Positions 49,805 through 59,740 of a stretch of DNA of 64,000 bases are shown here, one piece after another. The notes beneath the pieces are model-generated. The model made no database searches. It was not told the origin of the DNA and was given only the letters and a program-made list of their open reading frames with translations. This DNA comes from Candidatus Gastranaerophilales bacterium (GTDB taxonomy: Bacteria > Cyanobacteriota > Vampirovibrionia > Gastranaerophilales > Gastranaerophilaceae): the NCBI GenBank assembly GCA_944323045.1, contig CALUQX010000013.1:1-64000 (forward strand), written 5' to 3'. The translations under genes were made by a program, and so were the position numbers. Every line of letters starts with the position of its first letter. Within the stretch, counting starts at the first letter, position 1.

Positions 49805-51820
49805 TTATTCACTTGCAATACCAAGAACACGAACGAATTCACTAATTGTAGTTTCGCCGTTTAATATATGTTTTATACACGAATTATGAAGAGTTCTCAT
49901 ACCGTGTTTAATGGCTGTTTCTTCAATTTCCAAATCGTGCGCGCCCATTGCAATAAGTTTTTTAATATCTTTTGTAATAGGCATAATTTCATAAACGCCG
50001 AGACGTCCTCTATATCCTGTGAAATCGCATTTGTTACAGCCTTTTGAACGATAAATAGGCTGTTTCATAAAGTCTTGAATATCTTCTTCATTAGTAAATA
50101 TCTGACTTGCTTCTTCGTAAGACGGATAATATTCTTCTTTGCAGTCATCACACAGTCTTCTAACCAGACGCTGTGCAATAACCCCTGTTAAAGTAGAAGA
50201 TACCAGATAATCTTTAGCCCCCATTTCAATCAAACGTGTAACAGTTGCGGCTGCAGAGTTTGTGTGGACTGTACTTAATACGAGGTGACCGGTTAATGCT
50301 GCGGAAATCGCAATTTCCAGAGTTTCATAGTCACGAATTTCACCGACGAGGATAATATCAGGGTCCTGACGTAATATTGCACGCATACATGATGCGAATG
50401 TAATACCTGCTTTCGGGTTAATTTGCGACTGGTTAATCCCCTCAAGTTTAATTTCTATCGGGTCTTCGATAGTTGTGATGTTTACAGCCTCATCATTCAA
50501 ACTCTTCAGTACAGAATACAGAGTTGTTGTTTTACCGGAACCTGTAGGACCTGATGTAAGAATAATACCGTTTGGAGCGGTTACCATGGTTTTAATTTTA
50601 GTGATATCGTCGTCAAATGCTCCGACCAGATTAATATGTTTATCTGCCGCATTCAAACTAACAGCCGGTGCAAGTACACGGATTACGACTTTTTCTTTGC
50701 CGGATACAGGTAATGTGTTTATACGGAAGTCATAAGACCCGTTTTTATACTTGATTGAAAAAGTACCGTCCTGCGGGCGTCTGTGTTCTGCAATATTCAT
50801 TCTGGACAGAACTTTAAAACGCGCAATAATTGAGGATTCGACTTTTGGCGGAATATCCAGAACTTTTTGTAGCATACCGTCTTTTCTGTATCGTACTATA
50901 TACCCCTGCAGACGCGGCTCAAGGTGAATATCTGATACTTTGTTATCAATAGCGTTTGTAATAATCTGGTTAACGAATTTTGCAACAGAGCCTGTGGAAT
51001 CCTGCAGTTCACTATCAACCTGCTGCCACAGAGATTCTTCCTGTTCAAACTCGGCAGATTCTTGTTCAATCTGCTGGATAATTTTTTGTGTTTCTTTTTT
51101 CTGTGTGCTGAAATACGTGTTTAATGATGCCTCAAATTCATAGTGAGTCATCAACAACTGTTTCGGATTCTGACCGGTGAGATAGATTATTTCTTTTAAA
51201 ACATCCGGTTTTACAGGCTGTACAACCCCGAGTATCAATGTCTTGCCGTCAGAAGATATCGGAATAATCTGATTGGCTTTAATAAAATCTTCCGGCAGAA
51301 TGTTGACGAATTTGTCTTGCTTTGCAAGCATTTCCGGCGTTACCATTTCTAAACCGGTCTGCATATGCAAAATTTCTTTTAACTGGGTAAGTGTTATAAA
51401 TCCGAGTTTAAATAAAGTTGACCCGATAGGAACTTTCTGACGCTTGCTTTCGGCTAACGCCTGCAGTAACTGGACATCAGTTATATAACCTTTCTGGATA
51501 AGCATTTCACCGAGACGGGTCTGTTTGTTTTCATCAGTGTCTTGAATAGAAAAATTCTCTTCGTCTTTTTTGCCCAGTGAAGTTATAAGATAATCCAGAT
51601 CCCTGTCAGGTATTTGAATAAATTTAATCTGCTGTGTGAAATAATCTTTTAATTTCAGATTTATGAGTGATTTATCAGAAGTTGTGTTAATGGCTACAAA
51701 CAAGAAATTATCCTTAACACTAATTGGAACAAACTTTAATTGTTCCATTAGTGATTGTTCAACTTTATTTAGTATCTGTGGACTGACACTATTTTTTAAC
51801 CTTGTTAGTAATTCATTCAT
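49805..51820 (-). CDS. pilB: PilB/GspE extension ATPase
   Basis: A 671-aa hexameric ATPase. The N-terminal MshEN domain is at about residues 105-230 (RLGEMLIQKGYITDVQLLQA). The core shows Walker A GPTGSGKTTTLYS, the Asp box (ITTIEDPIE), Walker B DIILVGEIRD and the His box. A four-Cys zinc motif follows (CDDC ... CNKC near residue 600). The MshEN domain binds cyclic di-GMP in relatives, which would link pilus extension to that signal. It lies between the secretin and pilC genes. Confidence 0.95.
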   Translation of the reverse strand: MNELLTRLKNSVSPQILNKVEQSLMEQLKFVPISVKDNFLFVAINTTSDKSLINLKLKDYFTQQIKFIQIPDRDLDYLITSLGKKDEENFSIQDTDENKQTRLGEMLIQKGYITDVQLLQALAESKRQKVPIGSTLFKLGFITLTQLKEILHMQTGLEMVTPEMLAKQDKFVNILPEDFIKANQIIPISSDGKTLILGVVQPVKPDVLKEIIYLTGQNPKQLLMTHYEFEASLNTYFSTQKKETQKIIQQIEQESAEFEQEESLWQQVDSELQDSTGSVAKFVNQIITNAIDNKVSDIHLEPRLQGYIVRYRKDGMLQKVLDIPPKVESSIIARFKVLSRMNIAEHRRPQDGTFSIKYKNGSYDFRINTLPVSGKEKVVIRVLAPAVSLNAADKHINLVGAFDDDITKIKTMVTAPNGIILTSGPTGSGKTTTLYSVLKSLNDEAVNITTIEDPIEIKLEGINQSQINPKAGITFASCMRAILRQDPDIILVGEIRDYETLEIAISAALTGHLVLSTVHTNSAAATVTRLIEMGAKDYLVSSTLTGVIAQRLVRRLCDDCKEEYYPSYEEASQIFTNEEDIQDFMKQPIYRSKGCNKCDFTGYRGRLGVYEIMPITKDIKKLIAMGAHDLEIEETAIKHGMRTLHNSCIKHILNGETTISEFVRVLGIASE

Positions 51821-51841
51821 TTCTTGTTTGGATTTATAACA

Positions 51842-53686
51842 CTATAATGTTTCTTCTGTAGGTTCTGAAATTGCGTCTTCAGTATCTATAACGATTTTTG
51901 GAGTAATCATTATGACCATTTCTTCTTTGCTTTTTTCACGTGTTGTACTTCTGAACAAAGCTCCGACAACCGGTATATCGCCTAAGAACGGAATTTTGTT
52001 AACCTGTTTTGTTTCTTCTTCACGTATCATACCGCCTATTACAAGCGTTTCACCGTCTTTAATTCTAACATTTTTCAATGTAAGATTACGTCTTTGCAAT
52101 AATGTTGCCGCAAGGTCACGTGTACCTGTGTTAGGGTTTTCTGTGTAGACAGAATCTGCAACAGTTGCATATTCAGGTTCAATATTCAAAGTAACATAAC
52201 CTTCCGGACTGATAAACGGTGTGATAGTTATTTTTATACCATTATCATTACCTATTTCGTAAGTTCTCTGGAAACCGCCTGCAACCCCCGCTGCTGCTGT
52301 GAATTGAGAAGTAACAGTTTTTACATAATCTGATGTCAAATCAATAACAGATTCCTGACCGTTAGTTATCAAAATTCTAGGGTTTGCAACAACACGACCT
52401 TTTCTGTTTTCTATCAAATAACGTATTGCATATGTAAGTGCTGTGTGTGAGGAACGTGCCAGTTTATTATCCTGTCCAGGTACACTACCAGGTCTTCCGG
52501 TTATAAATATAGGATATTGATTGCCGTCAGCGTCTGTAGCTGTCTGGAACTGAGTACCTGAGAAGTTAGCAGAGAAATATTTACTCCAGAAAGCCCACTG
52601 GTTTTGGAACTCGCGGCTGCCTGTTTCGTTAAGTTCAATAATAGACATTTCAAGATAAGCCATTGGTTGTTTTTTATCTGACTGTTCTATGAATTCTCTT
52701 ATCATTTCAACCTGTTGAGGAGACCCGCCGACAACATTCAGTGTCCCGAGCTGTGTAAAATATGAAATAGACATATTCTGCAAAGGCAATGAAGTTAATT
52801 TATCACCTTCGGATTTTGTAGCAACAGTACATGCTACAACTCCGCCGCCCAGTGTCAATGGTTCTTCATCCGGCTCATCAATAATATCACTATCATCACC
52901 TGTGTCTATTGTATCAGATGAACTTGAATCACCTTCTGTACCCACTGTTGCTTTCAAAAGGGAATTACATACCATATCAGCCATTTCTGCAGGAGTTGTA
53001 TGTTTTACTGTAAATGTTGTTATTGTCGGTTTTTTGTCAAATTGATCTACAACTTTTCTGGCTATTTCAGCATCATTTTTAGACCCCAGTATCAAAAGTT
53101 CGTTTGCCGCAGGGTTTGTTGTAGCTATTTCTGAGCCGGACAATCCCGGTTTTTTCATACTATATATATTTTTGTTTAAAAAGTCTGCAAGAGCTGCTGC
53201 ATCGACATATTTTACAGGAATTACATTAATCTCCTGTTTCATAGAAGTAAAGTTTGCATCGCTTGCTGATGCCACAAGAATTGTATTTCCTTCTTTTGCA
53301 AAAGTCAGACCTGCTGTTTCAAGCACCATATCAAATGCCTCGCTCAACGGTACATTCACCAGATCCAGTGTAATCTTGCCGTTAACAGAATCATAGAAAA
53401 TAATATTCATGCCTGCCTTGTCCGCAAACATTCTCAATACCTGTTTAACATCAGAATCCCGCAAACTTAAATTGATAGGGATTTTCTTATTCGTTAAAGT
53501 TACATCACCTTTTAACTTCAAAGACATCGGCTTATTTTCACGAAGTACAGGTCTTGAAGTCTGCACATAATCTTCAAGAACGCCTGTATTTTCTGCCGCT
53601 ATTACTGCTAACGGGGCACTGTTTGAAAAACAAAATGCCGTTAACATCACGCCTGCCATAATTCTGTTTAAAATACTTCTGTTCAT
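51842..53686 (-). CDS. pilQ: Secretin (PilQ/GspD)
   Basis: A 614-aa outer membrane secretin. Signal peptide (residues 1-31), STN/N0 domain (INLSLRDSDVKQVLRMFADK), an N1-type domain (VIPVKYVDAAALADFLNKNI), an Asp/Ser-rich acidic insertion near residues 250-275, then the secretin domain with VVANPRILITNGQESV and KIPFLGDIPVVGALF. It forms the channel for the pilus or secreted proteins. An outer membrane channel implies a diderm envelope. It is 21 nt upstream of pilB. Confidence 0.95.
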   Translation of the reverse strand: MNRSILNRIMAGVMLTAFCFSNSAPLAVIAAENTGVLEDYVQTSRPVLRENKPMSLKLKGDVTLTNKKIPINLSLRDSDVKQVLRMFADKAGMNIIFYDSVNGKITLDLVNVPLSEAFDMVLETAGLTFAKEGNTILVASASDANFTSMKQEINVIPVKYVDAAALADFLNKNIYSMKKPGLSGSEIATTNPAANELLILGSKNDAEIARKVVDQFDKKPTITTFTVKHTTPAEMADMVCNSLLKATVGTEGDSSSSDTIDTGDDSDIIDEPDEEPLTLGGGVVACTVATKSEGDKLTSLPLQNMSISYFTQLGTLNVVGGSPQQVEMIREFIEQSDKKQPMAYLEMSIIELNETGSREFQNQWAFWSKYFSANFSGTQFQTATDADGNQYPIFITGRPGSVPGQDNKLARSSHTALTYAIRYLIENRKGRVVANPRILITNGQESVIDLTSDYVKTVTSQFTAAAGVAGGFQRTYEIGNDNGIKITITPFISPEGYVTLNIEPEYATVADSVYTENPNTGTRDLAATLLQRRNLTLKNVRIKDGETLVIGGMIREEETKQVNKIPFLGDIPVVGALFRSTTREKSKEEMVIMITPKIVIDTEDAISEPTEETL

Positions 53687-53747
53687 TTTAGCTCCTGCTC
53701 TTATTTAATTCTTAAATTAATCTTACATTGTACACTTACTTATTTGC

Positions 53748-54413
53748 TTATTGACGCCTTGCACGTCCAAAGCTGTCATTTACATAATTCATATCCTCAT
53801 CCGAGAACATCTCGCCAACCCCTGCACGGTAGGTATTTGTTCCCAACTGTACAGTTACTGTTGATGGCGAAATAGAGAGGATTCTGTAATTGTTTATTGT
53901 ATCACCTGCACGTACCAGATAATCCGTATCATCAATATTCAATATTGCAGAAGGATTGTATCTGTCATACATAATGCCTGATACTTTAGTTTTAACTACA
54001 TCTACCGCATCCTGTTCATAACCGGTTTCTTCAGGCGGCGGCACCATATAATAAGGAAGTCTGTTTACATTCGGAGTAGAAAGCGCTGCTATTGCCTCAT
54101 AATCCGCTGACGGTAAAAACGGGTCTGCACGACCGGTGCTTTCCATTGATATTGTTACCATCTCTTCTGTTTGCTGCGGCATTGCCACAACTTCTACATC
54201 ATCAGTTTCCACATGTTCAGCCACCGGCGCCTGCTCTTTATCGAGCTCCTCCACAGGTGCATTGTTCTTGTGGGCTGATGTCACTATACCGACCACCGCC
54301 AGCAAAACTGCCAGTGCACCGGCTATTATCTGGATATAGCGTCTTTGATACCAGACTTTATCCTTATCTCTCTCTATATAAAGTTTTATTTTTTCTAAAA
54401 TATCTTTTATCAC
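53748..54413 (-). CDS. PilP/GspC-like periplasmic protein
   Basis: A 221-aa protein with one N-terminal transmembrane helix (about residues 27-48), an acidic linker, then GRADPFLPS, a motif found at the start of PilP-type domains, and a C-terminal HR-like beta domain (KVSGIMYDRYNPSAILNIDD; VRAGDTINNYRILSI). It would bind the N0 domain of the secretin encoded next to it and connect it to the inner membrane platform. Start codon context is weak. First gene of the pilus operon; PilM, PilN and PilO are not in the window. Confidence 0.75.
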   Translation of the reverse strand: MIKDILEKIKLYIERDKDKVWYQRRYIQIIAGALAVLLAVVGIVTSAHKNNAPVEELDKEQAPVAEHVETDDVEVVAMPQQTEEMVTISMESTGRADPFLPSADYEAIAALSTPNVNRLPYYMVPPPEETGYEQDAVDVVKTKVSGIMYDRYNPSAILNIDDTDYLVRAGDTINNYRILSISPSTVTVQLGTNTYRAGVGEMFSDEDMNYVNDSFGRARRQ

Positions 54414-54589
54414 TTGCCACCTATTTCTACACAGATTAAATTATAATAAAATTTTTTTAATTTCGTATCAACTTTTTAGTGTATTTAATTCAAAAAATCT
54501 ACACCTCTAGTACTCTAATATAATCATAACATATATTATAAATAAAGGCAAAAATAAAAAAAATAGAAATATTAATTATAACAAACCTT

Positions 54590-55447
54590 TTACATAAAAT
54601 TATTTGTAATTGTGTGAATATATTCCAGAACAAGTGCCAGATATTTTAAATTAGAGTTACCATTAAGTACAAAATCAGCTTCCTGACGGCAAGGACGCAC
54701 ATGCTGAGACCCTGTATGTTCCAAATAATTCCAGTGTTGTTCAGCCTTATCCAAATTCTGATTACGCTCCTCACCGGCGCGTTTCATAAAACGTTCTTTT
54801 CTTATTTCATTATCAGCTTCAACATAAATCTTAACATCAAAAACATCTTTGATATCTTCATACATTGTTGCAATACCTTCGACAACAATGACTTTTTCGC
54901 TTTCAATATCAAGTGCATGCGGCACAGAAACACCGGTACCGTTAGGCAGGTACATTGGAGCCTTTATATCAATCCCTTCGGATAAGTCTATCAGGTCACT
55001 TTTCAAAATATCTAACTGAAAATTCTTCGGAGAATCTATATCGTAACCATGTTCTATCAAACTGTCAAAGCTGCCATATTTATTTATCAATGCAGAAATA
55101 TCGTTAAAATAATTATCTGTACTAAGAATTGTAACAGGCATTTCATACTGCCCTATTACTTCTTTAATCTTTTTACAAATAGTTGATTTGCCGGATGCAG
55201 ACTCGCCTGTAATCCCTATTAACAGTCTTTTGTGCGGATTGTTAATCAGGCGTTTTGAAAATCTTGAAATAAAATTCGGATTAACTTCTATAAAAATCGG
55301 GGTTTCACACTTTTTGTCATGGGATAAAATCTGTTTGAATTTTGTCTGTAGATAAAACGCGAGTAGTTCACGCCCTGTTTTTGAGTTGAAATCCGGTTTC
55401 AGGATTTTATCAGTAGAATTTAATTCTTTGTCAATAAGTCCTTGCAT
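54590..55447 (-). CDS. Uridine kinase/phosphoribulokinase-family protein
   Basis: A 285-aa P-loop kinase. The start is ATG 55447 with GGAAG 5 nt upstream; a TTG start 12 nt earlier is possible. Walker A is GITGESASGKST (about residues 77-88), followed by the family ILSTDNYFND and the APMYLPNG region. The N-terminal 70 residues are an extension not present in plain uridine kinases. It likely phosphorylates a nucleoside or a sugar; specificity is uncertain. The 54414-54589 stretch downstream is AT-rich with no gene. Confidence 0.8.
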   Translation of the reverse strand: MQGLIDKELNSTDKILKPDFNSKTGRELLAFYLQTKFKQILSHDKKCETPIFIEVNPNFISRFSKRLINNPHKRLLIGITGESASGKSTICKKIKEVIGQYEMPVTILSTDNYFNDISALINKYGSFDSLIEHGYDIDSPKNFQLDILKSDLIDLSEGIDIKAPMYLPNGTGVSVPHALDIESEKVIVVEGIATMYEDIKDVFDVKIYVEADNEIRKERFMKRAGEERNQNLDKAEQHWNYLEHTGSQHVRPCRQEADFVLNGNSNLKYLALVLEYIHTITNNFM

Positions 55448-55608
55448 TGCGTCTTCCAATTTGAAATATGGATTATATAATACACGAGAAAAAAAATTTT
55501 TGCCACTATTTTTTAAATTAATAAAGTTTTATTAACTCATTAAAAAATAATTAAGTATTTAACAAATTGCCCGAATATATATTATCATTATTATAGGAGA
55601 TAATTATT

Positions 55609-56676
55609 ATGGAATACAAAGATTATTATGAAATATTAGGTGTAAAACGAGACGCAACAGAAGCAGAAATAAAATCTGCCTACAGAAAGCTTGCGCGTAA
55701 ATTTCACCCTGACGTAAACAAAACAAAAGAAGCTGAAAGCAAATTCAAAGATATAAATGAAGCATATGAAGTATTAGGCGACAAACAGAAACGCCAGCGT
55801 TACGACAGCCTTGGTGCAAACTGGCAGGGCGGCGCAGAATACACTCCGCCTCCGGGATTTGAACACTTTAACTTTGGCGGAGGTCAGGGCGGCACATATC
55901 AAAGCTTTAATTTTGGCGGAGACATGGGCGGATTTTCTGACTTTTTCAGTTCATTATTCGGCGATATGATGGGTGCTCAGATGGGTGGACGCTCTTCCGG
56001 CAGAACAAGAAGTGCCTTTGACGGGTTTGACTTTGGTTCTGCAGGAGCCGCAGGCAGCCGCGGGGGCAGGACTTCTAAAACAGCCCGCGAAGCCCAGACC
56101 ATGAACGAAAATCTTGACGTCACAAAAACTTTGAATGTAACTGCAAAAGACCTGTTTGAACAAAAACCTATCAGTGTAAGATTCAATGAAATAGAACGCT
56201 GCACCCAATGTCCTCCAAATGGCGGCTACTGTTCTGTCTGCGGCGGCACCGGCATAAAAACAGAACAAAAATCTATTAAAGTAAAACTCCCGCCGGAAGT
56301 AAAAGAAGGGCAGAAAGTCCGTGTCAGAGGCGAAGGCAAAGGCGATACCCGCGGTCAGAAAGGTGATTTATACCTCATAATCAATATTAAAGACAAAGAA
56401 TACGACGTAGACGGCGTTAATTTAACAAAAGATGTTGAAATAACACCGCCGGAAGCTGTTCTGGGATGTAAAAAAGAAATAAATACCCTTCACGGCAATA
56501 TCGGGATAAAGATTCCGCCAAAAACTTCAAGCGGTCAGATGTTAAGACTGAAGAATCTGGGGTTGCCGAAAAAAGACGGCGGCTACGGTAATCTGAATGC
56601 ACGCGTAAAAATAGTCATACCAAAAGACCTCACGGAAAAACAAATCGAATTGTATAAACAGATACAAAATAGTTAA
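55609..56676 (+). CDS. DnaJ-family cochaperone with a reduced zinc centre
   Basis: A 355-aa J protein. The J domain is at residues 1-67 with the HPD motif at 33-35. A Gly/Phe/Ser-rich region (about 80-155) follows. Then a short [20 protein letters not shown] segment (about 198-217) and two C-terminal substrate-binding domains. Typical DnaJ has four CxxCxGxG repeats and CbpA none. Here only two Cys pairs remain, so it is intermediate. It would stimulate DnaK. AGGAGA precedes the ATG. A tRNA gene follows on the other strand. Confidence 0.9.
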   Translation: MEYKDYYEILGVKRDATEAEIKSAYRKLARKFHPDVNKTKEAESKFKDINEAYEVLGDKQKRQRYDSLGANWQGGAEYTPPPGFEHFNFGGGQGGTYQSFNFGGDMGGFSDFFSSLFGDMMGAQMGGRSSGRTRSAFDGFDFGSAGAAGSRGGRTSKTAREAQTMNENLDVTKTLNVTAKDLFEQKPISVRFNEIERCTQCPPNGGYCSVCGGTGIKTEQKSIKVKLPPEVKEGQKVRVRGEGKGDTRGQKGDLYLIINIKDKEYDVDGVNLTKDVEITPPEAVLGCKKEINTLHGNIGIKIPPKTSSGQMLRLKNLGLPKKDGGYGNLNARVKIVIPKDLTEKQIELYKQIQNS

Positions 56677-56713
56677 AGTGAATCACGTACGTCTGGTGAG
56701 TGAGTCTTTTAAA

Positions 56714-56788
56714 TGGAGCGGACGACGGGACTCGAACCCGCGACGTCAACCTTGGGAAGGTTGCATTCTACCACTGAATTACATCCGC
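56714..56788 (-). tRNA. tRNA-Gly (anticodon CCC)
   Basis: On the minus strand the sequence folds as a tRNA: acceptor GCGGATG with CGTCCGC (one G-U pair), anticodon stem CAACC/GGTTG with loop TTCCCAA (anticodon CCC, reads GGG), and a T arm with GGTTCGAGTCC. The CCA end is encoded (complement TGG at 56714-56716). The D loop carries AGTGGTAGA. Confidence 0.93.
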
Positions 56789-56994
56789 ATTCCGGTACTA
56801 TTTGATTATAACACAATAAAAATATTTTTACAGTTAACTATTATTAACAATATATTCTGCGATAAAATAAATGTCGCTTTCTGCTTTATCTTCAATAACT
56901 AAATCTAATTTATTCATATTTTTGTATTAATTTCAAGATGTAATGACTCATTCGTAACATTAAACAGATATTGTTATCAGGTTCAATTTGACTT

Positions 56995-59364
56995 TTATAA
57001 TATATCCAGCGGGTCGACATCTATAGAAAGTTTTATGTCTTTTGGCATTGTTATTTTATTCAGAAAACTTGAGATAAAATTATGACCTTTTTCGTCTAAT
57101 TTATTTTTTATCAGGATTTGAAACCGGTACATGCTGTTTATACGCTCAATCACACACGGAGTCGGTCCAAGAACTTCTAAACGTTCGGAAATACCGTATT
57201 TTTCTATCATTGTACAGAGTCTCAGGGCAATTTCCTGTGCTGATTTTTCTGCGCGGAAGTTGTTTTCGCAACTCAAAATAAGACGGATAATCTGACTGAA
57301 CGGCGGATAATCAAATTCTTCACGTGCGACTATTTCCGTTTCGTAAAATTCGCTGTAATTCTGGGATTTTGCACTCTCAAGCGCATAAAAATCGGGATTG
57401 TAAGTCTGAAAAAACACATTTCCGGCAAATTCTCCGCGTCCCGCGCGTCCCGCAACCTGTGTTAACAACTGAAAGCCGCGCTCTGATGCCCTGAAATCCG
57501 GCAGATTGAAACTCGCATCCGCGGAGATTACGCCGACGAGTGTTACATTCGGGTTGTCCAATCCTTTTGCTATCATCTGGGTCCCGACAAGTATATCAAT
57601 ATCACCTTTTTGAAAACGCTCCAGAAGTCTTATATGTTCCCCTTTTCTTACCATAACATCACTATCAACACGCTCAATCCTGTAATCCGGATACAATTCC
57701 TTAATCAGCATTTCAATTTTTTGTGTACCGGTGCCGCTTGTTTTCAAAGCATCGGAATGGCACTGGGGACAGCTATCCGGAAAAGCTTCCACATGATTAC
57801 AGTAATGACATTTCAGAACTTTATCTTTAGCATGCCAGATCATTGGTATTGCACAGTTCGGACACTCAATTACATGTCCGCATGCCTGACATTGCGTAAA
57901 TGTTGAAAATCCGCGGCGATTAATCAATAAAATTACCTGCTGACCGCGGGAAACGGTTTCTGTTATTGCATTTTGCAAAGGTTTCGAAATGATACTACGG
58001 TAAGCCGCACGACCGTATTCCTGCATATTTATGACGGTCACAGGCGGAACTTTTGCATCATTATAGCGCTTTTTTAACTCAAAAAGGTTGCCGCTGTTTA
58101 CTGCTCTGTAATAAGATGAAATATCAGGAGTAGCAGACCCGAGCAACAGCGGGCAGTTGTGAAATTCGGCTAATTTTTTTGCAACCACACGTGCATCGTA
58201 CCGCGGGGCTGGATTCGTCTGTTTGTATGCGCCCTCGTGTTCCTCATCAATAATTATAAGTCCGATATTTTTTAAAGGGGCAAAAACTGCTGAACGCGCA
58301 CCTGCAAGGATTTTTATCTCATTGCGGTAAAGTTTTTGCCATACATCATATCTCTCCCCTTCTGAAATGCTGCTGTGCCATATTGCAACATCTTCAGTAC
58401 CGAATTTTTTTGCAAGACGTTTGGTTAATTGAGATGCCAGTGCAATTTCAGGAGCGAGGAAAAGTACATTTTTACCGGATTTTATTGTGTCATCAATTAA
58501 CTTAAAATATACTTCTGTTTTTCCCGATGCCGTAACCCCGTGCAAAAGAATTTCTTTAACAGTCGGCTGACTTTTCGTTTGTGTGCTGTTTTCATCAGGC
58601 TCTTGAGTGTCAGCTTCATCCGTTTTATAACCGTGATTTTGACCCCTCACCGGAATCAAAGATTCATCGGAATTGTTGATATAATTTTGATTTAAAGTTG
58701 TGCAGGACGTGGCGTGTGAGGGGTCAGAGTCAACAAAAATCTTCTTTCTAATCCCCTCATAAACTCTCTGCTGGTCGCCTGAGAGTTCAAACAATGGTTC
58801 GCGCTCTGAAATGCGCAAAATATCAAGCGGGTTTCTATAAATGTCTTCGTTCGTAAGCCTTAGACACCCCAGTGCCTCAAGTTTTTTGATTGTAGCTCTT
58901 GTAGTTTTGGCGATTCTCTCAAACTGGACAAGCGGAAATTTGCCGGTTTCTTTCAGTTTTTCCAACACCTGTATCTGACGTTTTGTTGCACCGTCAAATG
59001 TTACAAATTCAACAGACTGTTCTGTTTTTGCAGCTTTTTCGATTAATTTTAGCGGAATAGCGGCATTTAATACCGTTACCAGATCTGTGCAGTAATAATT
59101 AGCGACCCACTCAAGCAGTTTTAAATATTCTATAGAAAAAAGCGGATTTTCATCCAGAATTCTATTAATTTTTTTTGCCTTAATTTCTTCCGGCAGATAA
59201 TCCGAAAATCCGACACAAAATGCATTAATAAGCCCTTGTCTTCCAAAAGGCACAAGTATTGCCTGCCCTATTTGGATTTTATTTTTCATTTCTTCGGGGA
59301 TAAGATAGCTGAATGTCTTAACCCCCAGACCTTTGATATTTACAAGGGCTAATGCATATTTCAC
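56995..59364 (-). CDS. priA: Primosomal helicase PriA
   Basis: A 789-aa superfamily 2 helicase that restarts stalled replication forks. It shows the N-terminal DNA-binding domain, Walker A GVTASGKTEVY, DEEH (IIIDEEHEGAYKQ), the zinc region with eight Cys (CQACGHVIECPNC; CHYCNHV; CPQC) and the C-terminal VAGRAGRG helicase motif. Compared with typical PriA there is an inserted linker of about 60 residues just before Walker A (about residues 210-270), rich in Ser/Asn/Thr/Glu. It starts directly after the PC4-like gene. Confidence 0.95.
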   Translation of the reverse strand: MKYALALVNIKGLGVKTFSYLIPEEMKNKIQIGQAILVPFGRQGLINAFCVGFSDYLPEEIKAKKINRILDENPLFSIEYLKLLEWVANYYCTDLVTVLNAAIPLKLIEKAAKTEQSVEFVTFDGATKRQIQVLEKLKETGKFPLVQFERIAKTTRATIKKLEALGCLRLTNEDIYRNPLDILRISEREPLFELSGDQQRVYEGIRKKIFVDSDPSHATSCTTLNQNYINNSDESLIPVRGQNHGYKTDEADTQEPDENSTQTKSQPTVKEILLHGVTASGKTEVYFKLIDDTIKSGKNVLFLAPEIALASQLTKRLAKKFGTEDVAIWHSSISEGERYDVWQKLYRNEIKILAGARSAVFAPLKNIGLIIIDEEHEGAYKQTNPAPRYDARVVAKKLAEFHNCPLLLGSATPDISSYYRAVNSGNLFELKKRYNDAKVPPVTVINMQEYGRAAYRSIISKPLQNAITETVSRGQQVILLINRRGFSTFTQCQACGHVIECPNCAIPMIWHAKDKVLKCHYCNHVEAFPDSCPQCHSDALKTSGTGTQKIEMLIKELYPDYRIERVDSDVMVRKGEHIRLLERFQKGDIDILVGTQMIAKGLDNPNVTLVGVISADASFNLPDFRASERGFQLLTQVAGRAGRGEFAGNVFFQTYNPDFYALESAKSQNYSEFYETEIVAREEFDYPPFSQIIRLILSCENNFRAEKSAQEIALRLCTMIEKYGISERLEVLGPTPCVIERINSMYRFQILIKNKLDEKGHNFISSFLNKITMPKDIKLSIDVDPLDIL
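58640..58726. repeat. 11-bp inverted repeats inside priA
   Basis: TGACCCCTCAC (58640-58650) and GTGAGGGGTCA (58716-58726) are perfect inverted repeats 65 nt apart. The unit is 87 nt (29 codons) and lies within the unusual PriA linker, in frame. It could be a small palindromic element inserted in the gene. Confidence 0.6.
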
Positions 59365-59601
59365 TTATTCTGCCTCAGCCATAAATTCTTTTTTAGCATC
59401 TTCAATAGCTTCTGACAGCAAATCTAACTGGTCAGGTGTGAAAGTAACGCCTTTTTTGGTAGGAATCCAGGTTGCACCGTCGTCAGTTGTGTAGAATATT
59501 CTCATATTTAAATAGCTTTTGCCTTTGTATTCACTAACTGAGATTTGCAACTGTTCGGTTGGTGTTCTTTCAATTGTTGCTAAAATTTTTGCATCTGCCA
59601 T
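59365..59601 (-). CDS. PC4-like single-stranded-DNA-binding protein (YdbC type)
   Basis: A 78-aa protein. ISVSEYKGKSYLNMRIFY, then WIPTKKGVTFTPDQLDLL, matches the PC4/p15 fold signature (SEYKGKxxxxIRxxY ... KKGISLTxEQ). Bacterial PC4-like proteins bind single-stranded DNA. GGAGAG precedes the ATG. It is directly followed by priA, so the pair may act together at replication forks or in repair. Confidence 0.82.
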   Translation of the reverse strand: MADAKILATIERTPTEQLQISVSEYKGKSYLNMRIFYTTDDGATWIPTKKGVTFTPDQLDLLSEAIEDAKKEFMAEAE

Positions 59602-59740
59602 AATTCTCTCCTTATTTAATTTTAATTTTTACAAAGGTAATTATAGCATAAAAATTATTTCCGGCAGATATTTTAAAAAATATTGCGGATTAATCACCCG
59701 CAATATTTGGCATTATAGATGTTTGGCTGAGAGATATAGC

